Origin: Phaeosaccion multiseriatum
Lineage: Eukaryota > Ochrophyta, other classes
Assembly (NCBI GenBank): GCA_965112735.1
Contig: OZ218955.1
Span: 3,100,001-3,164,000, forward strand
Length of the DNA: 64,000 bases
Reading direction: 5' to 3'
Every line of letters starts with the position of its first letter. Position 1 is the stretch's first letter. The position numbers were made by a program, and so were the translations under genes. Below, one piece after another: positions 9,713-35,088 of this stretch. A model generated the notes under the pieces. That model had not been told where the DNA came from. It made no database searches and saw only the letters and a list, made by a program, of their open reading frames with translations.

Positions 9713-10820
9713 AGAAAGGAACGACACTGTTTACTGAGGCTTGAGGAGGAGAGGTCCAGTGATTGGTGATGCAGTAGCAGCGGTTGTTGCTACGGCAGCT
9801 GGTGATACGGCAGCTGGTGAGACATCGGCTGCTAGAGATGCAGCAGCAGTTGGTGATACAGCAGGAGCGATGATTCCATCCTTCCGATCGAGTCCGAGCC
9901 AAGTACCACGCCCGACGCCTGACGCCTGACACCCGGTATCGATCTGCACAATACCGCCTTCACTGGCTCGCCGAAAGTGGGTACCCGAGTGGGTACCCGA
10001 GTGGGTACCGGAGTGGTGTCAGGAGCGATCCGAGCGTCAGAATGAACTGCTGCTCCGACTTCGTCATCATACGCGGCTCTGCAAACACGGCACACGTCAT
10101 TTGTAGAGCCTCTGCCTTGGATGTCTTGGGGGGACGCAAGCACTCGCCAGGTGGAGGAGGACCCTCGGAAATGAGTTTGTAAGCAGTGGGCCGGTACCGC
10201 TCTTACATAGCTTGTTACTCTCCCGTGTATGTACACTTCGTTGGAGTGAGTGGGAAGGAAGGAGAGGTCAGACAGAGACCGGACCATGCGACAGGAGATC
10301 GGTAGGGACGGCAGCAGACGGCTGGGCCTTACGTAAGAAGCTCACCAAAAATCCATGGAACGAATGGGAGCAGAGGATGCACCATTAGTTTAGACCCCCT
10401 CCATGGAAACCAACCAACCACTTTGCTCCACTCCATTCGGTGGAGGGGGGGGGGAGACCTCGGCGACCATCACTGCGCGATATACGGACGGCAGCAGACG
10501 GCTGGGCCTTACGTAAGTAGCAGACTGCTGGGCCTTACGTAAGTAGCTTACGAGTCCGTGGAACCAACGGGAGCTAAGGATGCACCACGAATTCGTTTAA
10601 CGAAATCGCTCGAATCCATTCCTTGGAAGTCTCTCTGCCGCCATGACTGCACACGATTTACGCCATTGCACCCCAACCAGGGTACCCACTGTTGCGCCCA
10701 AAAACAGGGTACCCAAACAGCTCCAGCTCGCAGAGAGAGACACTGCCCCCACATACGCACAAATTACAAAGGGCAGGGGCTCTTTGAAACCGCCCCCCCC
10801 AACGCGACACTTCCCTGGCA
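9713..10820. other. Convergent spacer with repeated words
   Basis: Between the 3' ends of the phosphatase and RIC1 no gene is seen. It holds several TTGGTGATACAG variants (9760-9862), three GTGGGTACCCGA-like words (9977-10013), and a duplicated block. GACGGCAGCAGACGGCTGGG with TTACGTAAG at 10299-10327 recurs about 190 bp on at 10489-10517 and partly again at 10523-10545. Each block is followed by similar sequence ending in GGATGCACCA. Confidence 0.55.
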
Positions 10821-25184
<14,364 letters not shown>

Positions 25185-26304
25185 GGTTGTTGTGCGGTGT
25201 CTACCCGTGGCCTCTCTCTCTCTCTCTCTCGCTCTATCCCTCTACCTTCGGCCACAGGGGACAGGACGTCAACACCAGAAGTGTGGCCGGAGCAGCAGAG
25301 AAAAAAAATGAATCCTTCAAAAAAAAAGGGGCGCTGAGTGAGCTTGTCTGTTCGCAGCTCCTCTACTACTATCGTTGCTGCTTTCGATAGTGGTGTAATG
25401 GTGGCCTGGCTGTAGTCATTCTGGCGTTTACCACCACAAGACAGGAGGGGGGGGGGAATGCAGGGTGATCCGCCATGAGGTGCCATCTGCTCGTGATTGG
25501 GTTTTTTGTTTTTTGGTGTGATTGGGTCTCTTGGCTGATCGGCCGGCGGCGCACGAGCGAGGCGTACTGTAGCTACGGCCGCTCGACTACTCATCGATAT
25601 GCTTTGCCGGTAGTCCCTTTTATGCATTACCCTTGAACCCCTTGCGCATAGCTATGCCGCCCTTCGGCCAGTACTGGACAGCCTCACGAAGCAGCAAAGA
25701 TAGCCTTGCTTTACTTTCCATTAATTTTAATTATTATGACTCGATTAGTGCGACATGCAAAGTATGTGACCGCGTGACTTGGCCAAGTTGCTACCCTCAC
25801 ATGGCGCTCTGACCCGACCCGATGCAGCCTGGGTATAACCAATCTCCCTGTGGCACCTCCGTAAGAGGGGGCTTGAGGCACCCCCCCCCCGAGGTGGTAC
25901 TCTGCGCCGCAGTACAGCCTTCGCCATCACAGAGTATCGTTGTCTGTCCTGCCACCTGATCGAGATGGCAGACTGTGCACGCTGTGCCAACCCTTCGCTC
26001 CTTGCCCTTGTGCATGTCTGCGTAGCTCCCAGGACCCCCTTTTGATAGCCCACGGGATGATGTCGTGGCTGGCGCCGGCCATAATCAGTAATCAGGTAAT
26101 CTTGTCCAGGATCGACGCTGAGCGTGCAATGCGGGCAAGCGTGCGGCTCTGCTGAACTTCTCATTAGTCCCCCGCTCCGCTTTGGACTCGAGCTTCATAT
26201 GAGTGCCAACCTCCACCCGCCCCGTCCTCCTCACACACAAGACACTGTCTCACACCCTTCCTTTCCCCTGTCTTTGCCACTGCTTCTAGAGTAGTTCAGT
26301 GATG
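25185..26304. other. Spacer upstream of RIC1 and downstream of ANK-A
   Basis: About 1.1 kb without a recognisable gene. It has CT dinucleotides (25210-25235), A-rich and G-run patches, an AT-rich island near 25710-25745, and at 26071-26116 a copy of the dispersed GGCTGGCGCC / ATAATCAGTAATCAGG / CTTGTCCAGG repeat also seen near 176 and 1126-1248. The RIC1 promoter should lie in 25185-25700. Confidence 0.5.
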
Positions 26305-28422
26305 TCAAAGACCACCCCTTACTCTCTTTCGCGAATGCTCTCCTTCGCCATCCGCCCCCCCCGCTTCTCCTCCTCCTCCCGTCTCCTCCTGCAGCTCAAA
26401 GCCGTACTCGTCCATCAACGCCTTCACCTCCCTCGACAGGCCCTCCAAGCAGAAGAACTCCGCGGCCTGCAGGGCCTGCTTTGCTCTGATCTCGTCAAAC
26501 AGCTTTCCATGCTCTTTCCTCACCCTACCACCACTGCTGCTGCTGCTGCTGCCCCCCTTGCCACCCTGTTCCCGTTCTCTGGTGCTACTGCCGCTCGTGC
26601 CTCTCCTCCTCTTCTTCCCTGCTGACCCCGGCCTCCTCGTCAGCAGCTCCTCCACGCTGCCCGTGGTGACGAACTTCACCACGGCCTCGAAGCCCTCCTC
26701 CGTGAAGTTCACTCCGTCATACTCAAGCTCAATCTCCTTCTTCTTGTCCTTTCCCTTTCCTTTCTTGCCGCTCTTGTACCCATACTTGGCAGGGTCCAGT
26801 ATAGTGGAGAGAATACCTGCTGCAGAAGTGTCTTTGCCAGCGCTCTTCGTCCCATCCTCTCTTCCCCCCCCCCGTCCCTCTCTGACCTTCTCCATCAGCT
26901 GCTCCACCAGCGGGATGCTCAAAGCGTACAGCTTCTCCCCCTTCGCCCCACTCACTTTGTTCACCAGTCGCACATCCACCACCTCTTGGCTGCGCGTGTC
27001 TCCTTCGCCGCTGCCGCCCAGGATGGAATAGTGCTCAGCTACCGTCTGGAACCTGTCAGAGAGAGCATTCTTCTCCTCCCTGCCTTTGCTAAGGAATGAG
27101 GCAATGACACCACCGAAGCCTTTCTCTGCTGCCAAAGCGACGACCTTTCCGTCGACCGCAGCGCCCATCTTCAGCAGGAATGCAGCCACCTTCTCGCGGG
27201 CCTCCTGGCTATCGTCTTCGTCGTCGTTTCGCCGAGCAAAGTTCCTGGCAAATACGCCAGACACGGCTTGTTCATCAGGATGCATGCAGGCCATCAAGGG
27301 ACTTAAGCCGGTGTTGGTCAGAGCATCGATCTCAGCCTCAGCCTCCACAAGCAGATAAGACAGCTCCATGTTGCCCACAGCTGCGGCCAGGTGTAGAGGT
27401 GTCGTGACAGTCGTACTCTTCACCTTGACTGACGCACCAGCTTGTATCAGCGCAGACGCGATCTTCACATGACCCCGTGCGACCGCACAGAGGAGGGGGG
27501 TGTCGCCCTCATCATCCACCAAGTCGACAGAGGCGCCACGGCACATGAGCTCCTTCGCAGAAGCAAAACTTCCGAAGAAGCATGCCACGTGAAGCGGTGT
27601 GGCCTGAAAAGCATTTCTGGCATCAAGCTGCAGCCCTCTCTCCAGCAGAACAGGAATGCACTGCGCATTGCCGTTCGTTGCGGCGAGGTGCAGGAGGTTA
27701 AGACCATTCGCATCCTTAACTTGCACGTCTGCGCCGCCCTTCAGCAGCAGAGACAAGGCCTCTGCCCGTCCTCCCTTCTTCTCACCACCACCATAGCAGC
27801 ACGCCTGGGCTGCCGTGTAACCAGATGTATCTCTCTCATTTGGCTTCGCTCCAGCCTTGAGCAACACGTCCACACTCTCAGGATTCCCACGACAGGCTGC
27901 CCTGTGTAGGGCCTCGCTACCCTCCAATTCCGCGCCATGCCTCATTAAGTACCTCAAAATCAGGGGGTGGTCACCTGCAGCAGCAAAGCCCAAAGTCGAT
28001 CCAGTCCTTCCAGTCCCACACTTCACATTGATATCCGCTCCTGCCTCCACAAGCCCATTCACCAAGTCGAAGTGTCCCTCCGATGCAGCTCGGTGGAGAG
28101 GTGTCCGAATAGGATGAAGTGCATCGTACCCCCCTTTGCTGTCAATATCAAGTCCGCAACTCTGCAGCAGCTTAACGCTCCCCCGCGTATTCATGCCCTT
28201 CTCCTCTGTGCAGCGTATCTTCTTGCTCTTGTCCGTGTCGGCCAGGGCATGTAGCGGAGTGTAGCCTTTCTTCCTAAAGTGCTTCAAAGACACACAGGAT
28301 AAAACCACCTTGAGAAGGAGGAGGAGGTGCTCCGTGCTGCTGGCCCCGCCCGAAGCCTCCCACTCCTTGGCTCCCTCATACCACTCGTCCACAAGCCGAG
28401 CTGTCTCCTTAAAGGATGGCAT
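26305..28422 (-). CDS. Ankyrin-repeat protein with BTB-like C-terminus, copy A (705 aa)
   Basis: A single frame from ATG at 28422. After an N-terminal cap with LVDEWYEGAKEWEASGG come about ten ankyrin repeats (residues about 55-420), for example TPLHRAASEGHFDLVNGLV and TTPLHLAAAVGNMELSYLLV. The C-terminal third has three blocks: DVRLVNKVSGAKGEKLYALS, then VNFTEEGFEAVVKFVTTGSV, then QALQAAEFFCLEGLSREVKA. These resemble successive parts of a BTB/POZ fold, interrupted by Lys/Ser-rich linkers. BTB-ankyrin proteins are often adaptors for cullin-3 ubiquitin ligases or transcription cofactors; that role here is inference. It lies apart from the main array, with the EsV-1-7 gene between. Its 5' leader is more like that of copy E than those of B-D. 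Confidence 0.88.
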   Translation of the reverse strand: MPSFKETARLVDEWYEGAKEWEASGGASSTEHLLLLLKVVLSCVSLKHFRKKGYTPLHALADTDKSKKIRCTEEKGMNTRGSVKLLQSCGLDIDSKGGYDALHPIRTPLHRAASEGHFDLVNGLVEAGADINVKCGTGRTGSTLGFAAAGDHPLILRYLMRHGAELEGSEALHRAACRGNPESVDVLLKAGAKPNERDTSGYTAAQACCYGGGEKKGGRAEALSLLLKGGADVQVKDANGLNLLHLAATNGNAQCIPVLLERGLQLDARNAFQATPLHVACFFGSFASAKELMCRGASVDLVDDEGDTPLLCAVARGHVKIASALIQAGASVKVKSTTVTTPLHLAAAVGNMELSYLLVEAEAEIDALTNTGLSPLMACMHPDEQAVSGVFARNFARRNDDEDDSQEAREKVAAFLLKMGAAVDGKVVALAAEKGFGGVIASFLSKGREEKNALSDRFQTVAEHYSILGGSGEGDTRSQEVVDVRLVNKVSGAKGEKLYALSIPLVEQLMEKVREGRGGGREDGTKSAGKDTSAAGILSTILDPAKYGYKSGKKGKGKDKKKEIELEYDGVNFTEEGFEAVVKFVTTGSVEELLTRRPGSAGKKRRRGTSGSSTREREQGGKGGSSSSSSGGRVRKEHGKLFDEIRAKQALQAAEFFCLEGLSREVKALMDEYGFELQEETGGGGEAGGADGEGEHSRKRVRGGL

Positions 28423-28927
28423 GCTTCACGGCAGAAGACAACCTTCTCTTAATCTACAGTGGAGGGGTGACTGGGGAAGTGAGGCCGACAAGAGGAGAGA
28501 GACTTTATCGACTTAGCGAGAAAAAAATCGAAAGGGGGAGCGCCAACTGTGAACCCTGCTGATGCACAACATGCAAACCCCCATTGTGTGTGTTCTATTT
28601 TTTTTTCTTTTTCCTCGGAGTACTCACTACTTTCTGATCCTCCTACTCGGCTTAAGCTTAACTGCCGCGAGTGGCAGCAAGGGGCGTATGTCTCAACGGA
28701 CGCCATCTCCCGCTCCGAAGCTTCCATACAGAGCACGCTTACTCCGTAGCTAGCTACGCCCCCCGCCCCCTCGGGACACTCCCACTTCTCCCAATTTGCT
28801 CCCTTCCCGAGGGAGCCTCGTCTGCCCCATTCCTTTCCCCCTCCTGACACCTGCTTCAGACTCGGCTGCTGCGGCGGCTCACAAAGCGGCTCAGCCCCCC
28901 TCAGCACTCCCGCCTCACCGCGCGATG
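28423..28927. promoter_or_regulatory. ANK-A upstream region with family-conserved leader
   Basis: Just before the start (minus) is the leader AAGAGAAGGTTGTCTT-CTGCCGTGAAGC, a slightly broken palindrome. At 28542-28578 is a block of about 37 bp (plus strand GCCAACTGTGAACCCTGCTG, then ATGCACAACATG) found upstream of ANK-A to ANK-E. The EsV-1-7 gene's 3' end lies at 28928. Confidence 0.6.
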
Positions 28928-31231
28928 TCACCGTCGCCCGGAAGAGTCCGACATCATGGCGTTGTAGCGCTGCATGGGAGAGACGGGCGTCGACCTAGGG
29001 CCGCAGTGGCTTCTGCCGGTGTCCCCGCCTCTGCTGCTGCCGCTGCTGTCGTGGTCGATGCTGCTCGGAGGAAGGGGGCTTTGAGGGCTGTCGTCTCCCC
29101 GGGGTGGAGGTGCCCCTCGTAAAGTGTCAATCTCCTCTTGCTGCTCCTTGCTGCTCCCGTTCGCCTTGCCGCCCGGAACTACCAGCTTCTTCTGCCGATC
29201 TTGCCCGGCTGCCCCTACCTTGCTGCTACTGCTCCCTCCGCTGCCACCCCAATCCGTCCTCCTCCTCTTCTTCGAGGGGGTCCACGTGGCGGCGGGGCTA
29301 GGGCGGGCCCCGTTGTGGTCCTCACCACTCCGCCATGACTCGGAGGCCCCAGCAGTGGTGGGAAGGGCGAGGAGGGCCAGGACGACTTCCTCCTCTTCCG
29401 AGCCTGAGGCGTGCACACTGCCACCCAGAGCGCCGCTCCTCTGCTCTCTCCTGCCCCTCGCCCCCTCTCCCTTGCTTCGGGCGGAGCTAGTCGTCGTGGG
29501 AGAGATCCATCCAACGCGCTTCAGACTGGGCCTCGGCTGCTGCGGTTGCTGCTGTCGGGCAGTGTGCCGAGGCGGCGTGCTCACTTCGTATCTTCCTCCT
29601 CGCCCTCCGCTTCCTCCGCTTCCTCCTCTCCCTCCGACCATTGACGTGATTGTGCCCCGCTGCTGCGAAGAAAGGGGTGGAAAGGCATTGGTCGAGGAGT
29701 CGAAGCACGCGGCTCTCTGCCTCTTGCTCGCGCCGACGCCGCCACCGCCACTGCAAAGGGTATTGTCATGCGCGTCGAAAGGCTTGCGTGGCGCTTCCCA
29801 CGCGTCATACCACGCGTCATACTCCGCCTCATCCTCCTCTCGCCTCTTCTTCTGGAGGGCGGCGGCCTTGCTGCGCTCCTCGTCGGCAAGGGGATGGGAG
29901 AGAAGATCAGCCGACCGTGACGACGCACTAGCACCACCACGAGCAGCCGCGACCTGAGGCACGTAGCTTCCCAAGGTTTCCCTAAGGGAGGGCACGGTCT
30001 GCTGGCGCTTCCACGCTTCTTGCCGCTGCCACCCCTCGCGCCGCTGGCGCTCCTGGAGGCTCTGCTGCTCCTCCATGAACCTCTGCCGCTGCCTTCGCTT
30101 CTGCTGCTGCTGATGCTGCTGCTCATTGTCCTGGAGCCGAAGCTGCTCTGGCCGCTGCTCCCGGCCGTGTTGTGCGTGCTCTGATGCGTCGTGGGGGCTG
30201 CGGTCGGCTTCTGGGTGTCCGAGCCGCGAGGAGTAGGTGGAGGAGGTGGGGGCGGGGAAGGGATGGGTGACCGGCCCTGCGCCCATTGCCGCGGGGGGAG
30301 CTAGGGCGGGAAAGTACTCCGCCTCGAAGAAGGAGTACGGGCATGCCCAGCCGCTCTCCTGCCCCTTCGCGGCCGGAGTGGTAGGAGCAGTAGTAGAGGT
30401 AGTAGTAGGAGGAGGAGGGGGAGGAGGAGAAGAAGAAGACCTGGCTGGGGAAGGAGCAGCAGGAGCACGTCCGCTACTCCGCTGTGACGAAGCCCGGCTC
30501 GAAGTCCACGTCGGCGATGCTTGTTGCTCTGCGCAGAGAAACTCCTGGACCTTCTTCAGCCCTGCTTTGCCTGCCCTCAGTCGGGCGAGATGCCGGTACT
30601 GCTCGGCCTCCCCTTCCCCATACAGCGGCGGCTCCTGCAGCGGCTGGTCGCGAGTATGGTCTGCATCCTCCGACAACCCCCCGAGCGGCATGGTCGGCAG
30701 CTCCCTCGGCGAGTGGCCCCTTTCGCCTCCGAAGCCAGCGGCATTCGTCGCGGCGCTGCTGGTGGTGGGCAGGGGGGCTGAGCACGTCAACTCGGACGCC
30801 GGAGCACGTAGTGGAGAGGGATCAGTATTTGCCGCCGCTGCCGCCGCAGCAGCTGGTGATACAGCAGCAGCAGCAGTAGTAGCAGTAGTAGCCGCAGTAG
30901 AAATGGTAGCAGGCGAGAGAGGATGAGGGGAGGGTTCCTGAGTCATACCCTCCGTGCAGACAAGCCAGAAGCCGTTGCTCTTGTCTTCGCCCGTCCCCTC
31001 CACCCGAGCCGGGGCCGCAGCATCATCCACAGCCGTTGGTGGTATAGCCCTCTTGCACACGGCGAGGGACGCCCCCGACTCCGAGTCCGCCCATCGGATG
31101 GCAGCCTCAGGCGAAGGATCGTTGCTCCTCCACCAGCCAGTCGGCGGCGGAGTCTGGCACGCGGTGCTGGTCATAGATCGACTTCGAGGAACGGTCTTTC
31201 GGTGCCGCCGCCGCTGCTGCTTCTGTGGATT

Positions 31232-31267
<36 letters not shown>

Positions 31268-34200
31268 GGGCTGCTGTTTGTGATGCTGCTCGTGCTGCTG
31301 ATGATGCTGCTGATGATGCTGCTCGTGCTGCTGTTGGGGCTGCTGCTTGTGATGCTGCTCGTACTGCTGTTGGGGCTGCTGTTTGTGTTGCTGCTGCTGG
31401 TGATGCTGGTGATGCTGCTGGTGCTGCTCAAGTTCCTCTAGTGAATGACTCACCTCCTCTGTGGAGTACTCCCTCAGCAAGTTACGGGGACGGGGCGGGG
31501 CATCATAAGTCGGGGGTTCCTGCTGTGTCACCGACTGCTGCCTCTCCTGCTCCTTCGCTCCATCCCAGACACCGCCGCTGCCTCTCCCACCACCAGGAGG
31601 TAGGGGCTCTGGCGCACTCTCGGGAAGGCGCAGAGGGGAGGTCCTTGGACTGTCCCCTCCAAGCGGGGCCTGTGGAGAGCCAGGCCGAGTCTCGGCGGCA
31701 GCCGCTGCCGTGTTTGGGCCTTCGCGTCGTGGGGTACTGGGGAGAAGCTCGGAGTCTTGCGGCAACGCATTGCTGGACCTCTGCACACCGCCCCTGTACT
31801 CGGCGCTCAGTGCGGCTGATGTATCACCAACTGCTGCTGCTACGCTCGCGTGGAGATCATCATTGGTGTCGCGACACCCCTTCGCCTCTCCTCGACTCTT
31901 CTCGGTACGGCACGGCTGCTGTGCCCCCAACCGCTTCTGCTCGGGCTCATATTGCTCCATCCTTGCCCCCCGTCGTCGCTCTGGCCCGCCGCTGTCCGGC
32001 TTGCCCTGTCCGCCCGCCCGCTCCACGCACGGCCCTTGCATCTCTCGGTCTGCTCCTGCCGGGAACCGTTCGCCACTGGGAGAACGCCGCGGAGCATTTG
32101 TGGCCAACGTTTGGGCTGCGGTTGCGGCGGCTCCTGCTGTGGCCGGCAATTGGCCGTAAATGGGATGCCAGAGAGTGTTCGGATCGCGCCCACTCGAGTA
32201 GGAGAGCCCAACGGAAACAGGAGAATTTGATGTGTCCGCCTCCTGTCCCTCCCCCTTCCCACCTCCCTTCTGTGGCGGCTGTGACTCCTCCTCCTCGGCT
32301 TCATCCTCCTCCTTCTTCTCCCTCTCCTCCTCTTTCGCAGGCTCGGGTGATGTCTCAGCTCTGCACCACCCGTCTTCGCCCTTGCACAGACGTCCCCGCT
32401 TCTTGTACACAGGGCAGTCGCTGAAAACGTCCCCCATGTCCTCCTCTTCGTCCGAAGCAGCAGCGGCCATTTCTGATTCGGGAGACAAGGACGATGCGCC
32501 ATTCCCTCTTCTTCTTCCTCTTCCTCTTCCTTCGGCAGCGATGCTCGCACCGGCGCCCTCGGCTGCGTCCGGCGAGCCAGCCAGCTGCATCAGTAGGCAG
32601 CCCCCCCTGCGGACGCTGCCGCCACCAGCTACGCGTGGGCTCCGCTTCTGGCTTCCCATACGACTGTCGCTACTGCTGCTGCTGGTACTGCTGCCTCCAT
32701 CGGAGTCCGAGTCGGTGTGCAGCCCCTCCTCGGAGCTTGCTCTACCTCTGCCCTGCTGCGCCGAGGCCAGCTCGCTACAGCCCGGGCCGCCGTGCGCTGG
32801 GCAGTAGCGCAGTTGGCCGCTTGGGCGTTGATGCTTCGCACCGGGCCCTGCAGGGCTGTCCTCGTTGGACCGAAGGACGAAGGTGGGGCATCCCTCTTGC
32901 GCGCACACCTTCCGCTTGAGACCGGACACATCGATCATGCCCTCTCGACTGCGTACACACACACACACGCACGCACCCACGAGCCACAATCAGCAAGGCA
33001 GGCCACCGAGAGAGAGAGGGGCGGCGATGCAGGCAGGGTAGGAAGGGAAGAGCTCAGGACAGAGTACGCAAGGATGGCTTCTCCGCATCCAATGCCCTCA
33101 CGCGAGTTGAGCGAACATTGCCGACCAAAGTGGTAGCCATTGCAGAGGCGTGTGGCACAACCACATACTACTCTGACTATGTACAGATACTGCGTTGCAA
33201 CGACAACTCCCTGCCTCACAAGGCAAAGCAAGGCCTGCGTCTCCAGTGAGGGAAGGTACTTGACGCCTCCACCCACGACACACGCACCCACACACCTGCA
33301 GTCGGAGCAGTGCGTGGCCCTGTTCTCCGCGGGGTAGCCGAAGGTGGGGCGGGAGCGGCAGCCCAGTCCAGAGCAGCGCCTGATCTCGCGAGAGCGGTGC
33401 ACAGCAAGGGTTCAGGGAGGTGTGAGCTCGGTGGGTCGGAGGAGGGGGTGTCTGGTGGCAGGGGTGTGGGTGGTTGCGCTGAAGAGACGGCAGCTCTGAA
33501 GAAAAGTACCGCTAAGCCCCCTTTAATCGGCGTGATGCGCGCCTGTGTCCTCAACGCTCAGCAAGGGTCTGTCCTTCGCTTCCTCTCTCGTGGTGTGTCG
33601 TGACCGAGTTCTCTCTCTCTCTCGCTGTGCACCCCTTCACGTCCCCTTACCACTCACCGATTGGTTACGTCTTCCATGTCCGGATCCTGCCGGGCGATGC
33701 ATGCGCCGAGAGAGGAGGGAGGGGGAGGAGGCAACGGTAAAGAAGGAGACAAAGCGCGAGGCAGTCTGACTGGGGAAAAATCTTCTGCCACGCCCCCCCC
33801 CCCGCCCCGGCCACGCCTACACACGCACACACGCACACACGCACACACGCACACACGAATACACGCACCTTGTGGAGGGAGCAGAATCTTCCCCTCTGCC
33901 CCACTATTCCGTACAGGGGTCGGCGCCTGCAGCCCGCAGTCTCGCACCTCCTGCATCCACGCACACACAAGGGTTGGCGTTATGAGAATGGAAGCTACGG
34001 GCATTCAGTGGACACACATGCTCGCGCTTCTCGGCTCACCCCCCCTCATCCCTTCCCTCACCCCATGCCCATGCCCTTTCGACGAGCAAACACAGAGAGA
34101 AGCATTGTGTCTTCGCTTCTTCCTCCCGGCCGATGTACAGTACGATACTGCTGCAGCAACCACCCCACCCAGAGGTCCATCTCCACACGATCGGTATCGC

Positions 34201-35088
34201 ACCTCGACACGACGTCCACAGCGCCCTTTGCTCGATGCAGGGCACACCAGCGCGGCTTCCTGTCTCCCTCGAAGCCGTAGGAAGGCTGCTTCCGGCAGTT
34301 CGAGAAGCAGCAGCGTCTGCTGCGGACGTCGACCATGTGCGCCTTTTTTTAGGAGGAGAGGAGAGAGAGGGATGAGTGGCAGGCAGGGAGGTGGGAGTTG
34401 CTGCACACCATATCCTCAGAGCAAGCAGCCTTTTCAAAGCCTGGAGGAACTCTGCCTACCGCCGGGACCGAGAGAAGAGTCAACTCGGGATTAATGCGGC
34501 TGCCACTCACCTCCTTGTGCTCCCTGCAGTACTGAGCCGACTGCCCATCTACGGCGTACAACTACGGAGAGGAAGAAGCGGGGAGAATGAGAGAATCTCA
34601 GGGGAAGGGTGGAAGCGGTCGAGCAGTGCAAGCTGCGGAAAGCAAGGCGAGCGAAGCGTTACACCCTAACCCAATCACCACCCCCACCACCGTGACGCAC
34701 ATGAGGCCTCCACCTCCGCCTTCCAGATCCTCTCCTATATTGTTCTCCCCCGCCCGATTCCCGACCCCTTTCCCTCCACAGGACCCCCCCTTGCCACTGC
34801 TGCCCCCGACTCACGCACCGGCCACTTCTCGCAGCCCCCGAACAGACAACGCCGGCTCGAGCTCCGGGAGCCCTTCCCACCTAGGGTCCTCTTTCCCCGC
34901 GCACTTCCTCCCTGCGGCTGCCCCGCCACTGGCCAGGCAGGTGGATCTTTTTTGTCCCTCGAGTCTTCCCCCGCATAGCGCCGCCCGGAGCTCCAGCGCC
35001 CCTGCCCACCCGGTTCAGTCCTTCCCCACCCACCACCCCCACGCGGCTGCACCACCACCACCGCCTCCCCTCCCCAAACTCCCTCCAT
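28928..35088 (-). CDS. EsV-1-7 cysteine-motif protein with five tandem repeats and a long low-complexity tail
   Basis: Exons (minus): 35088-34819, 34561-34511, 34342-34203, 33950-33869, 33686-33658, 33379-33296 and about 32957-28928; all junctions keep frame. The spliced N-terminus gives five repeats of the form C-x4-C-x(n)-C-x2-H with an intervening hydrophobic-D-V link: RRCLFGGC to YCREH, RRCCFSNC to WCALH, RRCETAGC to FCSLH, RRCSGLGC to HCSDC (last His replaced by Cys) and KVCAQEGC to RYCPAH. Links such as KEAHMVDV, KDPDMEDV and SREGMIDV are typical of the EsV-1-7 family, named after an Ectocarpus virus gene; the brown-algal member IMMEDIATE UPRIGHT controls development. The motif is presumed metal binding. 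The remaining 1,270 or so residues are Ser/Gln/Pro/Ala-rich with His-Gln repeats and no recognised domain. The exact start within 35088 and upstream is uncertain. Confidence 0.82.

Noticed and set aside
27086-28254. Several plus-strand open frames opposite the ankyrin genes
   Set aside because: They mirror the ankyrin coding sequence on the other strand, recur in every copy for that reason, and show no domain.
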